A program made the translations under genes and the position numbers. Shown here piece by piece: positions 8,777 through 17,803 of a stretch of 35,415 bases of DNA (the stretch's first letter is position 1; each line of letters begins with the position of its first letter). Source of the DNA: an uncultured Saprospirales bacterium (lineage in GTDB: Bacteria > Bacteroidota > Bacteroidia > Chitinophagales > Saprospiraceae); assembly GCA_937899855.1 (NCBI GenBank), contig CALCCH010000226.1, positions 1 through 35,415 on the forward strand, written 5' to 3'. Under the pieces are notes generated by a model. It was not told the DNA's origin. It did no database searches and was given only the letters and a program-made list of their open reading frames with translations.

Positions 8777-9840
8777 TTTCGGAAGTACTTGTTTTTAATT
8801 TTTTGATCGCGGTAGAGCGAGTAGTAAATTTTGCGGGACAGAAAATCGTAGCCCAGCAGGACCAGCCAGCGGCGCCAGCGTTTGCTCCAGGGTTCGTTGA
8901 CTTCCTTCTTTTGCCAGTCCTCCATTCGACTGCGTTTGCGGAGGAACAATTGGCGCAGGTTGTTTTTTTGGTGCAGCCAGATTTGGCGACGGACGGAGAG
9001 TTGGCGAAAGGTGCCCTCGGCGTAGCTTTGCGTGAGTTCGTATCCCAATTCGCGCAGTAGCGGCCCCTGAATTTTTTCGACCCCCTGAATTTGAGCCGCG
9101 CTGAGCGCTTCCCGAAATTGGTTGATCTTGGCCACGTCGAAGGCCTGGTCGACGTAGGCATCTTTGCCCTGGGTCAGTTCGTTGCGGGCCAGATCCATCA
9201 TCTCGGGCCGGAAGGCGAGCCCCAGGAAGGCACAAAGCTCGCGGGCCGTCTTTTCGGGTTCCCGAACCAAATCCTCGTAGCGCACGAGTTGGTAATGGTC
9301 CGCCCCCATGATGTCCCGATTCCACTGCCCCAAAATATTGCCATTGACCCACTCCTGCGCACTCAACTCTAAATTGGCCCCCGCCCGTTTGTGATTGCTG
9401 TAAGCCACGGCTCGCCCGTCGCGAACGATGTGTAGCACTTTGGCCCGCGGAAACAGGTGCAACAACTCCGGGATAAAGTGCTGTAGGTTGGGCGCCTTGT
9501 CGCCCCAGATTTGTGCGTCGTTCCGCTCCAAATCCCGGCGGAGCGATTCCGCCATCAAGCTGCGCAAGTCGGGATAATCCGCCAGCTTGTCCACATCGAT
9601 GAGGGCGGCCAAGCGACCGCGGTAATCATTTTGCAACAGCCACCGCAGCAACTCCTGCCGCGACTCCGCTCCGCGACGGGGTAGGGCATCGCGGTAATTA
9701 TTGATACAAGTAATCAAGCGCAGCACCACCGAATTTTTCCCCACGTGAATATCCGGATGGTTGCCCAGGAGGAAGGACAGCAGGGTCGTTCCCGAGCGTT
9801 GGACACCAGCAATAAAAAAAACGGGTACGTCTTTACTCAT
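8773..9840 (-). CDS. Sulfotransferase (PAPS-dependent), second in the operon
   Basis: I place the start at the ATG ending at 9840 (MSKDVPVFFIAG). The frame stays open for 38 more codons upstream, but those overlap the preceding glycosyltransferase gene and look like its shadow. The resulting 355-residue protein has the PAPS 5' loop GVQRSGTTLLSF a few residues in, and the 3'-phosphate motif LHIVRDGRAVAYSNHKR at about 125-141. Its start overlaps the upstream gene's stop by 8 bp. The C terminus is very basic (KKEVNEPWSKRWRRW). It pairs with the sulfotransferase at 7805-8776 and probably sulfates a different position of the same repeat unit. Confidence 0.9.
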   Translation of the reverse strand: MSKDVPVFFIAGVQRSGTTLLSFLLGNHPDIHVGKNSVVLRLITCINNYRDALPRRGAESRQELLRWLLQNDYRGRLAALIDVDKLADYPDLRSLMAESLRRDLERNDAQIWGDKAPNLQHFIPELLHLFPRAKVLHIVRDGRAVAYSNHKRAGANLELSAQEWVNGNILGQWNRDIMGADHYQLVRYEDLVREPEKTARELCAFLGLAFRPEMMDLARNELTQGKDAYVDQAFDVAKINQFREALSAAQIQGVEKIQGPLLRELGYELTQSYAEGTFRQLSVRRQIWLHQKNNLRQLFLRKRSRMEDWQKKEVNEPWSKRWRRWLVLLGYDFLSRKIYYSLYRDQKIKNKYFRK

Positions 9841-10897
9841 CACGCAAACTTTCAATTTCCTGGAGTACGCGCTCCAGTACGCGTTCGGCATCGAAATCGC
9901 TTTCGAAATAGCGGCGGGCGTTTTGGGAAAGAGTGGGATAATTGGACGCGTCAAAACGACGCATCGCCGCCACCAAATCCGCTACGGATTGGGGCTCCAC
10001 CAGCCAGCCCGTTTCTCCCTCCCGCACCAACTCGGGAATGGCTTTCCAACGACTCGCAATCACGGGCAGGCCCAGGGCGTAAGCCTCAATCAAAACCCCG
10101 GGATAGCCTTCTCCCACAAACCAAGTGGGCAGCACCAAGACGTCGTACTCGCGCAGTCGCGCCAACACTTCTTCCTTGCGCAGCAGCCCCCGGTACGGAC
10201 CATCCGTCTGGTCCTTCAGATACTCAAAATCAGCATCTTCCAAAGCCCCGTACAAGTGGACCGTAGCCGCACTTCCCAATTCCGCCGCCGCCGCCAAGAG
10301 TACCCCAACCCCCTTGCTTTTTTTGAGTTGCCCCAGATACACAAAACGGGCCGCGTAGGGTCGATCGCTCGGACGGGCTTGCTCGGGGTGGGCCTCGCGC
10401 GAGGTGGGGAGCTGTAGTTTGCGAGCCGGACCACCAAGTTCCGCAAAGAAGTGCAACAGGTCGCGGGTCTGTAAATAAAATATATCGGCCCGTAAAACCG
10501 TCCGGTGAAACAGGGCCCGCTGCAGGGCGCCGTACCTTTGGTAATGCTCCTTGAGCCCACTGCCAAAGGGACGAACGATCAGGCGCTTTCCAAAAGCCCG
10601 GGCCAGGTAATAGGCCAGGGGAAATAAGAAGGACGCCCCTCCCTTACTCTCGTTGACGAAAACGACTTCCACCCGCCCCACGCACCGCAGCATCGCCAGC
10701 AGGACGTAGATGGGATTCCACCATTTTTTCCAACCCCGCTCGTACCGTCGACTGTTGACCAGGTAGTAGCTGCGTTGCCGACGTTCCATAAAGTCGAGCA
10801 AGTAGCTGAAAGAGATCCGGGCCCCGCCCGTCTTTTGGAAGTCCAAGTTCGGCAGGGGTCCGACGAGCAAAAATTGTCTTTGGGATGGCGTGGCCAA
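9833..10897 (-). CDS. Glycosyltransferase, GT4-like
   Basis: This 354-residue GT-B protein has the N-terminal acceptor domain (FLLVGPLPNLDFQKTGGARI) and a C-terminal donor domain with RFVYLGQLKKSKGV near 190 and the E-x7-E motif in VGEGYPGVLIEAYALGLPVI at about 280-300. The EGYPGVLIE block is characteristic of GT4 retaining transferases. The only plausible start near the preceding stop is TTG at 10897, as there is no ATG between the asparagine synthase stop at 10901 and the first Rossmann strand. It should add one sugar to the repeat unit. The donor cannot be inferred. Confidence 0.88.
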   Translation of the reverse strand: MATPSQRQFLLVGPLPNLDFQKTGGARISFSYLLDFMERRQRSYYLVNSRRYERGWKKWWNPIYVLLAMLRCVGRVEVVFVNESKGGASFLFPLAYYLARAFGKRLIVRPFGSGLKEHYQRYGALQRALFHRTVLRADIFYLQTRDLLHFFAELGGPARKLQLPTSREAHPEQARPSDRPYAARFVYLGQLKKSKGVGVLLAAAAELGSAATVHLYGALEDADFEYLKDQTDGPYRGLLRKEEVLARLREYDVLVLPTWFVGEGYPGVLIEAYALGLPVIASRWKAIPELVREGETGWLVEPQSVADLVAAMRRFDASNYPTLSQNARRYFESDFDAERVLERVLQEIESLRDE

Positions 10898-10900
10898 AAT

Positions 10901-12829
10901 TCAGTTGGCTTGGACGTTAAAGCGTTGGGCCCAGCCCAAGAGTTGCATCAGCATCCACAGTTGGTGGGCGGACTGAAAGGTACTCAAGCGCGCACTGTCG
11001 TTTTGGTGCTGGAGCCCACGATCGTAGTATTTCCGAAGCAGGGCCTGCGGGAATAGCCCCGGCCAGGGATTCTCTTCAAACAGGAGTCGTTGTGCCAACT
11101 GCTGAAAGGCCTGGTTTTGGTATTTGTACAGGGGAATGCCAAAGCCTTGCTTGGGGTGGTTAAAAACTTCCGGTGGCAGGTCCGCGGCCATGATTTGACG
11201 CAGCAGGTATTTGCCTTTACCACCGCGAATCAGCAAGCGATCAGGCAGCTGTGCGGCCGCGTCAAACAAATCGGGATCGAGGAAGGGGGCGCGAACTTCT
11301 AGGGAGTTGGCCATGCTCATTCGGTCGACCTTGACCAGCATGTTGGCGGGCAAGGTGTGGACCGCCCGGTAGTACATGATCCGGCGCAGGGCGCTCCAAT
11401 TTTCTGCTCCCGCCGGATAGCGTTTGAGCGCAGTCAAATTAAAGTCGAGACCGGAGGAAAAGGCTTGCTGTTCCAAAAGGTCCCGGACCTCGGCCAGGGG
11501 ATAAAATTCATTGAGGGCAATGGGAATGGCATCGCGCTCCTCCAGCGAAGTATTGATGGCGCGTTGTACCTTGCGAAGCATCGACACCTTATTGACCACG
11601 GGCAGTTGTTGGGCCAGGGCCAGACTGCGTTGCCCGGCCAGGCGCAGCGGGCGGGCCCATTCCTTGAGTTTGAGAATTTTGTCGTGCCACTGGAACAATT
11701 GGTAGCCCCCGAAAAGCTCATCGCCCCCATCACCGGACAGGGCCACCGTAACGTGCCGGCGAATCTCCCGGGAGATCTGAAAAGTCGGAATGGCCGAACT
11801 ATCGCGGAAGGGCAGGCCCACATGGTCGATGATTTTCCAGAAGATGTCTTCTTCAAAGTCGCGGTTGGGAATGACAATTTCGTGGTGATCGGTATCCCAG
11901 AATTCGGCTACTTTGCGCGCGATCGGGCTTTCGTCAAAGGCCTCTTCCTCAAAACGGACGTTAAAGGTTTTGATCCGCTGGCTACTCTGTTTTTGCAGGA
12001 GGGCCACTACGGTACTCGAATCGATGCCACCGGAGAGAAAGGCCCCCAGGGGCACGTCGCTGACGGTTTGCCGCGCCACCGCCTTTTCCAAATGGGGGCG
12101 GATAAATTCGCTGGCCGCCGCCTCCGAGGCAAAGTCCATCGCTTCGGGATAAGTCAGCTCAAAGTAGGGCGCGGTGGTTTGCTTTCCCCGCTCGATGGTC
12201 AGGTAATGACCCGGCAGCAAGGTATCGACTCCCCGCAACAGCGTCAGGGGTTCGGGCACTAGGGAAGTGCGAAAGTAGTAGGGCAAGGCTTCGGGACGCA
12301 AGCGGCGATCCAGCCCCTCGTACTCCAGTAGGGCACGTATTTCGCTGGCAAAGCTCAACACCCCACGGTCCCAGTGATAGTACAGGGGCTTTTCCCCAAA
12401 ACGGTCGCGGGCCAGTAGAAAGAAATCAGCGTCAAGATCGTACAAGCAAAAGCTAAACATCCCACGCAACAGCGCACACATTCCGGTGCCGTGTTCTTCG
12501 TACAGGTGGACCAGTACCTCGGTATCGCAATCGGTGCGAAAGACGTGGCCACTCCGCCGCAGTTGCTGCCGCAATTCGCGGTAGTTGTAAATTTCTCCGT
12601 TGAGAAAAACCCCGATTCGACCGCTTTCGTTGTAGATGGGCTGCTGCCCCCCACCCAAGTCGATGATGGCGAGTCGCCGCATGGCCAGGGCCGCCGTAGC
12701 ACTCGCGTAGTTGCCTTCTCCATCGGGCCCACGGTGATAGAGCGCTTGGTTCATTCGCGCCACCGTCTCGCGCTTTTGCGCTTCCGCCAAACGGCCCGCC
12801 GGATCAATGATGCCACAGATGCCACACAT
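10901..12829 (-). CDS. asnB: AsnB-type glutamine-dependent amidotransferase
   Basis: The class II glutamine amidotransferase domain starts MCGICGIIDP; Cys2 becomes the N-terminal nucleophile after Met removal. YHRGPDGEGNY is at about 31-41. The synthetase half has the PP-loop SGGIDSS at 266-272 and continues to a total of 642 residues. This is longer than E. coli AsnB and matches the homologues common in exopolysaccharide clusters. The general reaction is ATP-dependent amidation of a carboxylate using glutamine. In this context the substrate may be a uronic acid in the glycan (giving a uronamide, as proposed for some O-antigen AsnB homologues) rather than aspartate. That is inference from location next to transferases and in the same operon as a uronate-forming dehydrogenase. 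Confidence 0.92.
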   Translation of the reverse strand: MCGICGIIDPAGRLAEAQKRETVARMNQALYHRGPDGEGNYASATAALAMRRLAIIDLGGGQQPIYNESGRIGVFLNGEIYNYRELRQQLRRSGHVFRTDCDTEVLVHLYEEHGTGMCALLRGMFSFCLYDLDADFFLLARDRFGEKPLYYHWDRGVLSFASEIRALLEYEGLDRRLRPEALPYYFRTSLVPEPLTLLRGVDTLLPGHYLTIERGKQTTAPYFELTYPEAMDFASEAAASEFIRPHLEKAVARQTVSDVPLGAFLSGGIDSSTVVALLQKQSSQRIKTFNVRFEEEAFDESPIARKVAEFWDTDHHEIVIPNRDFEEDIFWKIIDHVGLPFRDSSAIPTFQISREIRRHVTVALSGDGGDELFGGYQLFQWHDKILKLKEWARPLRLAGQRSLALAQQLPVVNKVSMLRKVQRAINTSLEERDAIPIALNEFYPLAEVRDLLEQQAFSSGLDFNLTALKRYPAGAENWSALRRIMYYRAVHTLPANMLVKVDRMSMANSLEVRAPFLDPDLFDAAAQLPDRLLIRGGKGKYLLRQIMAADLPPEVFNHPKQGFGIPLYKYQNQAFQQLAQRLLFEENPWPGLFPQALLRKYYDRGLQHQNDSARLSTFQSAHQLWMLMQLLGWAQRFNVQAN

Positions 12830-12831
12830 AT

Positions 12832-13401
12832 CTACTGCTTTTGGGGTTCGGGAGTGAGGGTTTTCAATATCTTAAAAGGTACACCGCCAATGACCGAATT
12901 ACTCGGGACATCCTTGTGAACCAAGGTATTGGCACCGATCACCACATTGTCGCCAATCGTAACGCCTTTGAGAATGGTACACTTATCACCCATCCAAATG
13001 TTGTTGCCGATCACGACGGGGGCGGTGCGGTAGCCTTCGAGTTTCATATCGGGGCCCTCGAAGACGTAATCGTGATCGTGGTCCAGGATGGTGACCATTT
13101 GCCCCAGCGTAACGTTGCGGCCAATTTCAATGCGTTCGTGCGCCACGATGCGGGTGTAGCGGTTGGTGTAAAAGCGTTCCCCAATCCGTAGCTCTCCCTT
13201 GGCGTAGAGCATCACCTGATCGTTGACGATGATGCGGCCCCGACAGTGGATCAGCCCTCCCTCGAAAATGTGAATCCCACAACCACTCCCGATCATCGAC
13301 AACTCCGGACAGCGGAAGCGACCACGATAGTAGACGCGCGCCCAGAGGAAGCGCAACACACAGCGGATTTTGTAAAGGGTGCTGTTGTAAGTCAGTCGCA
13401 T
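12832..13401 (-). CDS. Left-handed beta-helix acyltransferase (WbbJ/LacA-like)
   Basis: The 189-residue product shows hexapeptide repeats (I/V-G-x-x-x-x) through most of its length and a C-terminal block NNIWMGDKCTILKGVTIGDN, the signature of O-acetyltransferases of the maltose/galactoside and WbbJ type. These trimeric enzymes use acetyl-CoA to acetylate a sugar hydroxyl or amine. A His in the DHDHDY region (about 110) could be the general base. It sits 2 bp from the asparagine synthase gene and probably O-acetylates a residue of the polymer. Confidence 0.9.
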   Translation of the reverse strand: MRLTYNSTLYKIRCVLRFLWARVYYRGRFRCPELSMIGSGCGIHIFEGGLIHCRGRIIVNDQVMLYAKGELRIGERFYTNRYTRIVAHERIEIGRNVTLGQMVTILDHDHDYVFEGPDMKLEGYRTAPVVIGNNIWMGDKCTILKGVTIGDNVVIGANTLVHKDVPSNSVIGGVPFKILKTLTPEPQKQ

Positions 13402-13406
13402 AAAAG

Positions 13407-14570
13407 CTACACTTGGGCGGCGGTCAGGGTGTCTTGTAATAAACGGACGACGTTGGGACCGTAGAACAGTTCGGCAGTTTTGCGGGCGGCCGCCACCAAC
13501 TGCCGTTGGTAGGCTTCGTCGCTGGCAATGCGGTCGAGTCCCTCCCGTACGGCGGCCTCGGTGGGCGTCTCGACGAGTTCGGCGCAGGCGTTTTCCCGGA
13601 TAAAGTCGTTGAGGAAAGAACCCGGTGGCGAGTGCGCCAGGATGGGCTTGCCCGAGAGCAGGAGTGGGATGGTCCGCGTGGGAAAGATGGTGCGGTACTC
13701 CACTTCCCCGTAGCCACCGGTAAAGCCGTGGGTGAGTACGGCGATGTCGTATTGCTGGAGGGCGGCGTGTACCTGATCGGGGCGCAGAAAGCCCTGGTGT
13801 TCGACGGCCTTGATGTTGACACCCCGTTTTTGCAGCAGCAATTTGGGAACGTGGGTGTATACATTTAGGCGGTAGCGATCATCGGCCGCGATGGTGTCCG
13901 ATAGCCGGCGGGTGGCTTCGAGATTGGATTCGTTGAAGTTGCCAATCGCCACCAGCTCGTAGCGCGATTTTCCCACGCCCGGTACCCCACTGAGTGCGGT
14001 ATCGTCCGGGTATTCGTTGAAGGTATGGACCAGCGGGACAAAGTGATGGCCCGGATATTTTTCTTCGTAAAAAGCTTGCATCCCCTTGCTCATTACAAAG
14101 ACCCGTTGGGAGTGGTCAAAGATTTCTTTTTGGATCTCCGCCGCTTTGGGATTGCGAATGTTGGTGTTCTCGACGTAGGTGTTGTGAAAATAGGAGCTAA
14201 AGGGAACGCCACTTTCCCGAGCCGCCCGACAGGCCGCCAGGCAAAAGGAAATGACCGGGTACACGCCGATGACGTAATCGATTTTTTCCTCGACGATGAT
14301 CCGCTTGATCTTTTCCACCAGGGGACGGAAGCGCCACTGCCGAATGAATTGGAAAAAGCGCTCGCCGCGGCCACCCAAGCTAAAGTCGGAAGCGAAATAA
14401 ATAAATTCGGGGCTCGTGGCGGGGCGCGGAAAGGGCTTGCGACCCAGCACGGGGCTGCCCCCCAGCACGATCAATTCGTCGCGTTTAAAATTTTGCGCCA
14501 AGCTTTCCACAATCACGCTCGACCCGCCCGCCCGGGGCAGGATACTCCAACTGACCATCAAGATCTTCAT
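13407..14570 (-). CDS. Glycosyltransferase, GT4-like
   Basis: I choose the ATG ending at 14570 ([19 protein letters not shown]). The longer reading adds seven residues that overlap the upstream epimerase gene. The chosen start overlaps that gene's TGA as ATGA, a classic coupled junction. The 387-residue GT-B protein has the N-terminal [12 protein letters not shown] acceptor region and C-terminal [14 protein letters not shown] near 240, then [19 protein letters not shown]. The donor-binding acidic motif is less canonical than in the neighbouring GT4 gene at 9833, so the exact family is less certain. Confidence 0.84.
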   Translation of the reverse strand: MKILMVSWSILPRAGGSSVIVESLAQNFKRDELIVLGGSPVLGRKPFPRPATSPEFIYFASDFSLGGRGERFFQFIRQWRFRPLVEKIKRIIVEEKIDYVIGVYPVISFCLAACRAARESGVPFSSYFHNTYVENTNIRNPKAAEIQKEIFDHSQRVFVMSKGMQAFYEEKYPGHHFVPLVHTFNEYPDDTALSGVPGVGKSRYELVAIGNFNESNLEATRRLSDTIAADDRYRLNVYTHVPKLLLQKRGVNIKAVEHQGFLRPDQVHAALQQYDIAVLTHGFTGGYGEVEYRTIFPTRTIPLLLSGKPILAHSPPGSFLNDFIRENACAELVETPTEAAVREGLDRIASDEAYQRQLVAAARKTAELFYGPNVVRLLQDTLTAAQV

Positions 14571-15622
14571 AAGGCCAAACGCTTTTCCCAACTCTCCGCA
14601 ATTTCTTCAAAGGTCGTTTGCAGGGACTTGGTGATCCCCCAATTGGGATAATGGCTTTGCATTTTTGACAGGTCCGAAATGTAGCACACGTGGTCCCCTT
14701 CCCGGTTTTGATCCGAGTAGCGGTAACGCATGGGCTTGCCACTGATGCTTTCAATCCGCTGGAAGGCTTCGAGGATGGACGTGGAATTGTCGCGGCCGCC
14801 CCCGATGTTGTACACTTCCCCCTTGCGGGGCGCCTCGAAGAAAGCGTGGATAAAACGCGCCACGTCGTAAGAATGGATATTGTCCCGTACCTGCTTGCCC
14901 TTGTAGCCAAAGATGGTGTATTCTTCCTCCGCCAGATTGACCTTGATGAGGTAACTCAAAAAGCCGTGTAGCTCCACGCCGGAATGTTGTGGACCGGTGA
15001 GACAGCCCCCGCGCAGCGCACAGGTCGGCATGTCGAAGTAACGCCCAAATTCCTGTACCAAAATGTCCGCCGCCACCTTGGAGGCACCGAATAGGGAGTG
15101 TTTGGATTGGTCGATGGTAAAGCTCTCTTGAATGCCATTGTGGTAGGCCTCATCGCCGTAGTCCCAGCGCGTTTCCAACTCGACGAGGTGGAGTCGATTG
15201 GGGGCATCGCCGTAGACCTTGTTGGTACTCATGTGGGCGAAGGGCGACTCGGGGCAGTACTCGCGGGCGGCCTGGAGGAGATTGAGGGTACCACCGGCGT
15301 TGACGTCAAAGTCGTCGAAGGTACGGCTGGCGGCCAGGTCGTGGCTGGGTTGGGCGGCGGTATGGCAGATGTAGTCGGGTCGCAGGTCGCGGAAGAGGTC
15401 GAGGATGCCCTGGCGGTTGCGAATGTCCAACTCGACGTGTTCAAAATTGGGGCAGGCCAGGCTCAATTGTTCCTGTACCCAGCGGGTATCGCCGGTGCCA
15501 CCAAAAAAATCAGCTCGCATGTTATTGTCAACGCCGTAGACTTTCCAGCCCAGCTGATCGAAGTAGCGGACGACTTCGGAGCCAATCAAACCCGACGAAC
15601 CGGTAACGAGTAGTTTTTTCAT
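14567..15622 (-). CDS. Extended SDR, CDP-paratose 2-epimerase-like, with Phe at the catalytic Tyr position
   Basis: The 351-residue protein has the NAD glycine loop TGSSGLIG (7-14) and the STNKVYGD block (132-139) shared with CDP-paratose/tyvelose 2-epimerases. [13 protein letters not shown] and YNIGGG follow later. In the family the catalytic motif is Y-x-x-x-K; here the aligned residues are Phe178 and Lys182 (SLFGASK). The general acid/base Tyr is therefore missing unless another residue supplies it. The rest of the fold is intact and the reading frame is well conserved, so this looks like a functional variant rather than a decayed gene. It may catalyse a different redox step on a nucleotide sugar. 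It overlaps the next glycosyltransferase by 4 bp. Confidence 0.87.
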   Translation of the reverse strand: MKKLLVTGSSGLIGSEVVRYFDQLGWKVYGVDNNMRADFFGGTGDTRWVQEQLSLACPNFEHVELDIRNRQGILDLFRDLRPDYICHTAAQPSHDLAASRTFDDFDVNAGGTLNLLQAAREYCPESPFAHMSTNKVYGDAPNRLHLVELETRWDYGDEAYHNGIQESFTIDQSKHSLFGASKVAADILVQEFGRYFDMPTCALRGGCLTGPQHSGVELHGFLSYLIKVNLAEEEYTIFGYKGKQVRDNIHSYDVARFIHAFFEAPRKGEVYNIGGGRDNSTSILEAFQRIESISGKPMRYRYSDQNREGDHVCYISDLSKMQSHYPNWGITKSLQTTFEEIAESWEKRLAL

Positions 15623-15650
15623 GGATTAGGTTGTAGTAAAAAAGATAAAG

Positions 15651-16877
15651 TCAATTGGGTGTTTTTGTTGAAATTGACAACAGCGCCCAGTACAGCGCAC
15701 TGTTGAAACTGTCCGCCACAAAACCGAAAAGGATGACGGGCAGGAGTAGGGTAAAGGAAAACTGGTGGTACCGACGCACCGAGTCTACGGTCGCCTGATA
15801 GATGTCCCGCAGCTTCCTTCGGGTGGTTACAAATAGAAAGAACAGGTAGAGCAACAAACCGATGATACCGTAAGTAATCAGAATACCAAAGTAATCGCTG
15901 TGGGGCGAGAGGTGGTACCCAAAGTCGACAACTTCGTAGACGGTCTGATTGGTTTCACCCTGGTAGAATTCGGGAAAGCGCGCCTTGAACTGGCCAATGC
16001 CCAGCCCCAGGTAGTACGTCTCTTCCGAAGCCCGTAGCGTCCCCTTCCAAATGGCAATCCGCGGATCGTCCGATACCTCCAGATCGTTCAGGCGGTTGAC
16101 TAGGATCAGCGGCGTGGCGCCCTCCCAGGCCGAACTCGGACTCACCAGTACCAATAGCAGGGCACCAAAAATAGCGGAGCCCATCCACAGCTTGCGCCAG
16201 AAATTGCCAAACCAAAACATCAGGAAAAGCACCGCCGACAAGGCCAGCAAGCCGCCCCGACTGCCCGCAATGATAAAGGTGTACCCCAACACCAAAAGCA
16301 AGGCGACCTGCAACAGGGCCCAAAACCAACGGCGCAGGTCGATTCGGTACAGCAAAAAGGCAATGGCGATGACGATACTCAGGGCCAGGTAATTGGGATT
16401 GTCCATAAAGCCCGCCTGTCGGCCAAAATTGCGTAGGATGTAGAAGTTGTAAAAAACGTTGAGCGCATTGAGCGAAATGCCGGCCACAAAGAATTGGGTC
16501 AAGCGCAGCATCTGCTGCTGCGTAAAATGCGAATTCTTGATGATAAAAAAAGCGGGCAAACTGAGGCTGACCAAGAAAAGGTCATTGTAAAATTTACCCA
16601 AGGAAAAAGGCGCCACCGCCATTTGGACCAGGGAGATGATAATGCCGTACACAAAGATGAGGTAGAAGTAGCCATCCTCCCGCATGTCGCGCCCGATGCT
16701 CATCCCTCCCATCGCCACCTTAACCAGGTACAAGCCAGTGGCCAGGATGATGGCAATTCGGTAGGGCTTGAGTACCGTGTCGATCCCAAACCAAGCCTTG
16801 AGGACTTGCTCAAAGGGAATGAGAAAGAGGTAGACACAGAGCAGGCGGTAAATGGTACGATCCAGATTGATGGACAA
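15651..16877 (-). CDS. O-antigen ligase/polymerase-like membrane protein
   Basis: A 408-residue polytopic protein with about ten to twelve predicted membrane segments. A long periplasmic loop before the last segments contains GLGIGQFKARFPEFY and YHLSPHSDYFGILITYGIIG, the region that defines the Wzy_C/O-antigen ligase superfamily (H-x-x-Y/P-H-S-type residues). It would polymerise undecaprenyl-linked repeats or ligate the finished chain at the periplasmic side. Which role cannot be told from sequence alone. The start is TTG at 16877; no ATG occurs between the upstream stop and the first membrane helix. Confidence 0.87.
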   Translation of the reverse strand: MSINLDRTIYRLLCVYLFLIPFEQVLKAWFGIDTVLKPYRIAIILATGLYLVKVAMGGMSIGRDMREDGYFYLIFVYGIIISLVQMAVAPFSLGKFYNDLFLVSLSLPAFFIIKNSHFTQQQMLRLTQFFVAGISLNALNVFYNFYILRNFGRQAGFMDNPNYLALSIVIAIAFLLYRIDLRRWFWALLQVALLLVLGYTFIIAGSRGGLLALSAVLFLMFWFGNFWRKLWMGSAIFGALLLVLVSPSSAWEGATPLILVNRLNDLEVSDDPRIAIWKGTLRASEETYYLGLGIGQFKARFPEFYQGETNQTVYEVVDFGYHLSPHSDYFGILITYGIIGLLLYLFFLFVTTRRKLRDIYQATVDSVRRYHQFSFTLLLPVILFGFVADSFNSALYWALLSISTKTPN

Positions 16878-16888
16878 AGCGAGGTGGC

Positions 16889-17800
16889 TTAAATGGTGTA
16901 GTATTGACGGTAGTCGACCGTGAGTTTTTCGATGGTTTCAATTTGCTCGCGACTGAGCCGGTCGAGCCAATCGCGGCGCTCCACAATTTTGGTATCGGTG
17001 CCCCGTCGCATCGAGCGGTTGCCCATGATGTGCTGGGTGGTACTCCGAAAGTTCAGCGAAAATTTGGCGGTATCCATCCCCACAAAATTCAGCAGTTGGA
17101 CCATCTCCTCCCGCGGCTCCCGGCAGAGCGCTTCGTAACGCAGGGTGTGATAGCGCATTCCCGCCCGCTCCAAAATCTGGCGATTTTTTTCCATCTCACG
17201 TTTCCAGCGCCGCGTCGCCTCGGCCACATCCCAAGCGTTGTACTTGAGCGCCGAGCTGACCTGCGCCCGCGGGTCACGAACCAACCAAACGACGTAAAAA
17301 TCAAAGGCCTCAATTTCCGAGAGGTACCAGGCTTGATCGATAATTTTGGAAGAATCGACAAAGACGTTTTTGGCCTCCAAATCCAGCATCTCCTCTACCA
17401 AAATCTGGTTGAGTTCCCGCAGCCGACGAAGCTTGCTGGGGTACAGGTGCCAAGCAGTCGGCAAGCCCCAGCGCCGCGACCACTGATAGGCTTCCTTGCC
17501 CAGGCGGTTCCAATAGCGATTGGTCGAAAACTGAAATTCCGTAAGGTTGGTCCGGAGGTCACCGGGCTTTACCCGCTTTAGGAAACGCTCCTTGATCGCA
17601 TTCCAATGCTCACAGTCGACGAAGCGCTTGCCACAGGAACAGTTCTGCGCGGGCCCCTGATCCGGTACGAGCGACTTGTTATAAAACTTGCGCCGCTCCC
17701 CAATCGTCGATACGTCGGGATGGGTGGCGAGCAAAAAACTCAGCAGGGTCGAACCCGAGTACCGCTGCGAGAGGATGTAAATGTATTTCGTTTTTTCGAT
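16889..17800 (-). CDS. Sulfotransferase (third in the operon), start codon anomalous
   Basis: The PAPS 5' loop LSQRYSGSTLLSFLLATHP is encoded upstream of the first conventional start (TTG ending 17734), so the protein must begin earlier. In that frame, between the preceding gene's TAA (17804-17806) and the motif, the codons are GCC ATC GAA AAA ACG AAA TAC ATT, with no ATG, GTG or TTG. The best explanation is initiation at ATC ending 17800, or a C-for-G error or mutation of an ATG there. This gives about 303 residues. A Cys/His pattern NCSCGKRFVDCEHWN follows near residue 55. The 3'-phosphate motif VWLVRDPRAQVSS is at about 165-177. The function is PAPS-dependent sulfation of the glycan; the acceptor is unknown. 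Confidence 0.82.
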   Translation of the reverse strand: MEKTKYIYILSQRYSGSTLLSFLLATHPDVSTIGERRKFYNKSLVPDQGPAQNCSCGKRFVDCEHWNAIKERFLKRVKPGDLRTNLTEFQFSTNRYWNRLGKEAYQWSRRWGLPTAWHLYPSKLRRLRELNQILVEEMLDLEAKNVFVDSSKIIDQAWYLSEIEAFDFYVVWLVRDPRAQVSSALKYNAWDVAEATRRWKREMEKNRQILERAGMRYHTLRYEALCREPREEMVQLLNFVGMDTAKFSLNFRSTTQHIMGNRSMRRGTDTKIVERRDWLDRLSREQIETIEKLTVDYRQYYTI

Positions 17801-17803
17801 GGC

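Noticed and set aside
8773-9954. Long start for the second sulfotransferase
   Set aside because: The first 38 codons sit inside the neighbouring glycosyltransferase; the ATG at 9840 gives a normal family N terminus.
16889-17734. TTG at 17734 as the sulfotransferase start
   Set aside because: It excludes the RYSGSTLL PAPS loop, which is clearly encoded upstream in the same frame.
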